NCBI GenBank assembly: GCA_011042705.1
Contig: DRBW01000195.1
Coordinates: 1-5,190 of the forward strand
Source of the DNA: Caldifarciminota bacterium
GTDB taxonomy: Bacteria > Hydrothermota > Hydrothermia > B15-G9 > DRBW01
DNA length: 5,190 nt
Direction of reading: 5' to 3'
A program made the translations under genes and the position numbers. This document shows, piece after piece, positions 5,062 through 5,190 of this stretch; the stretch's first letter is position 1; every line of letters starts with the position of its first letter. The notes beneath the pieces were generated by a model. That model was not told where the DNA came from. It was given only the letters and a program-made list of their open reading frames with translations, and did not search any database.

Positions 5062-5190
5062 TATTCCAAAGCCGGTAGTTTTCAGGAGCGTCGATGAGAT
5101 GCCGGAAGTCCCGGTTTCAGTTGCGAATACTCTTTACAACCGAACCGGAAGCTGGAGAAACCTTAAGCCCGTTATAAGAGAGAAAACGGG
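5054..5190 (+). CDS. porD: Pyruvate/2-oxoacid:ferredoxin oxidoreductase, delta subunit (3' truncated by window)
   Basis: Only the first 45 codons are visible, beginning MSDIPKPVVFRSVDEMPEVP. The segment NRTGSWRNLKPVI (29-41) matches the conserved TG-x-WR-x-x-(R/K)P motif that precedes the two 4Fe-4S cluster motifs in the ferredoxin-like delta subunit; the cysteines lie beyond the window. The delta subunit passes electrons from the enzyme core to ferredoxin. The start is set by a strong Shine-Dalgarno sequence, and the ATG overlaps the end of porG by 8 bp. The order gamma-delta is that of the Thermotoga por operon, with alpha and beta expected downstream. The call rests on this motif and on context. 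Confidence 0.85.
   Translation, partial: MSDIPKPVVFRSVDEMPEVPVSVANTLYNRTGSWRNLKPVIREKT

Overview
This window is ordinary-density bacterial chromosome, not an obvious mobile island. Its makeup suggests an anaerobic bacterium of a little-cultured lineage, such as WOR-3/TA06-like candidate phyla. The clues are a secreted protein with a C-terminal FlgD-Ig-like (por-secretion-like) domain, a pyruvate:ferredoxin oxidoreductase operon in the porG-porD order known from Thermotoga, a CDF transporter fused to a NifX-like domain, and tRNA genes without an encoded CCA. The taxonomic placement is an inference; no marker in the window settles it.

Layout. Bases 1-619 (+) hold the 3' end of a secreted or surface protein gene. 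Bases 694-960 hold two promoter-tRNA units, an initiator tRNA-fMet and a second CAT-anticodon tRNA (elongator Met), each followed by a T-run and by a shared 19-nt spaced motif. Bases 961-1209 have no convincing gene but are full of inverted and direct repeats built on CCGGCAAAA. Bases 1210-2709 (-) encode a 499-aa protein. Its middle and C-terminal parts recall the regions that follow the ATPase domain in bacterial GHKL/MORC-like ATP-binding proteins, but it shows no GHKL motifs. Bases 2863-4020 (+), divergent from it, encode a CDF metal exporter with a NifX/NifB-type C-terminal domain. Bases 3962-4309 (-) encode a small membrane-anchored single-PASTA protein that overlaps the CDF gene tail-to-tail by 59 bp. 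From 4483 to the window end (+), porG and the start of porD open a 2-oxoacid:ferredoxin oxidoreductase operon.

Regulation. Plausible sigma70-type promoters can be placed for nearly every transcription unit. Two of them (CDF and PASTA genes) put the -10 box TAAAAT only 6-7 nt before an ATG that has no Shine-Dalgarno sequence, which suggests leaderless mRNAs. porG and porD, by contrast, have strong Shine-Dalgarno sequences. The por promoter is an extended -10 with two inverted repeats upstream.

The genes do not form one pathway. The only clear operon is porGD. The best candidates for new biology are the GHKL-less MORC-like protein, the repeat cluster beside its 3' end, and the leaderless gene starts.
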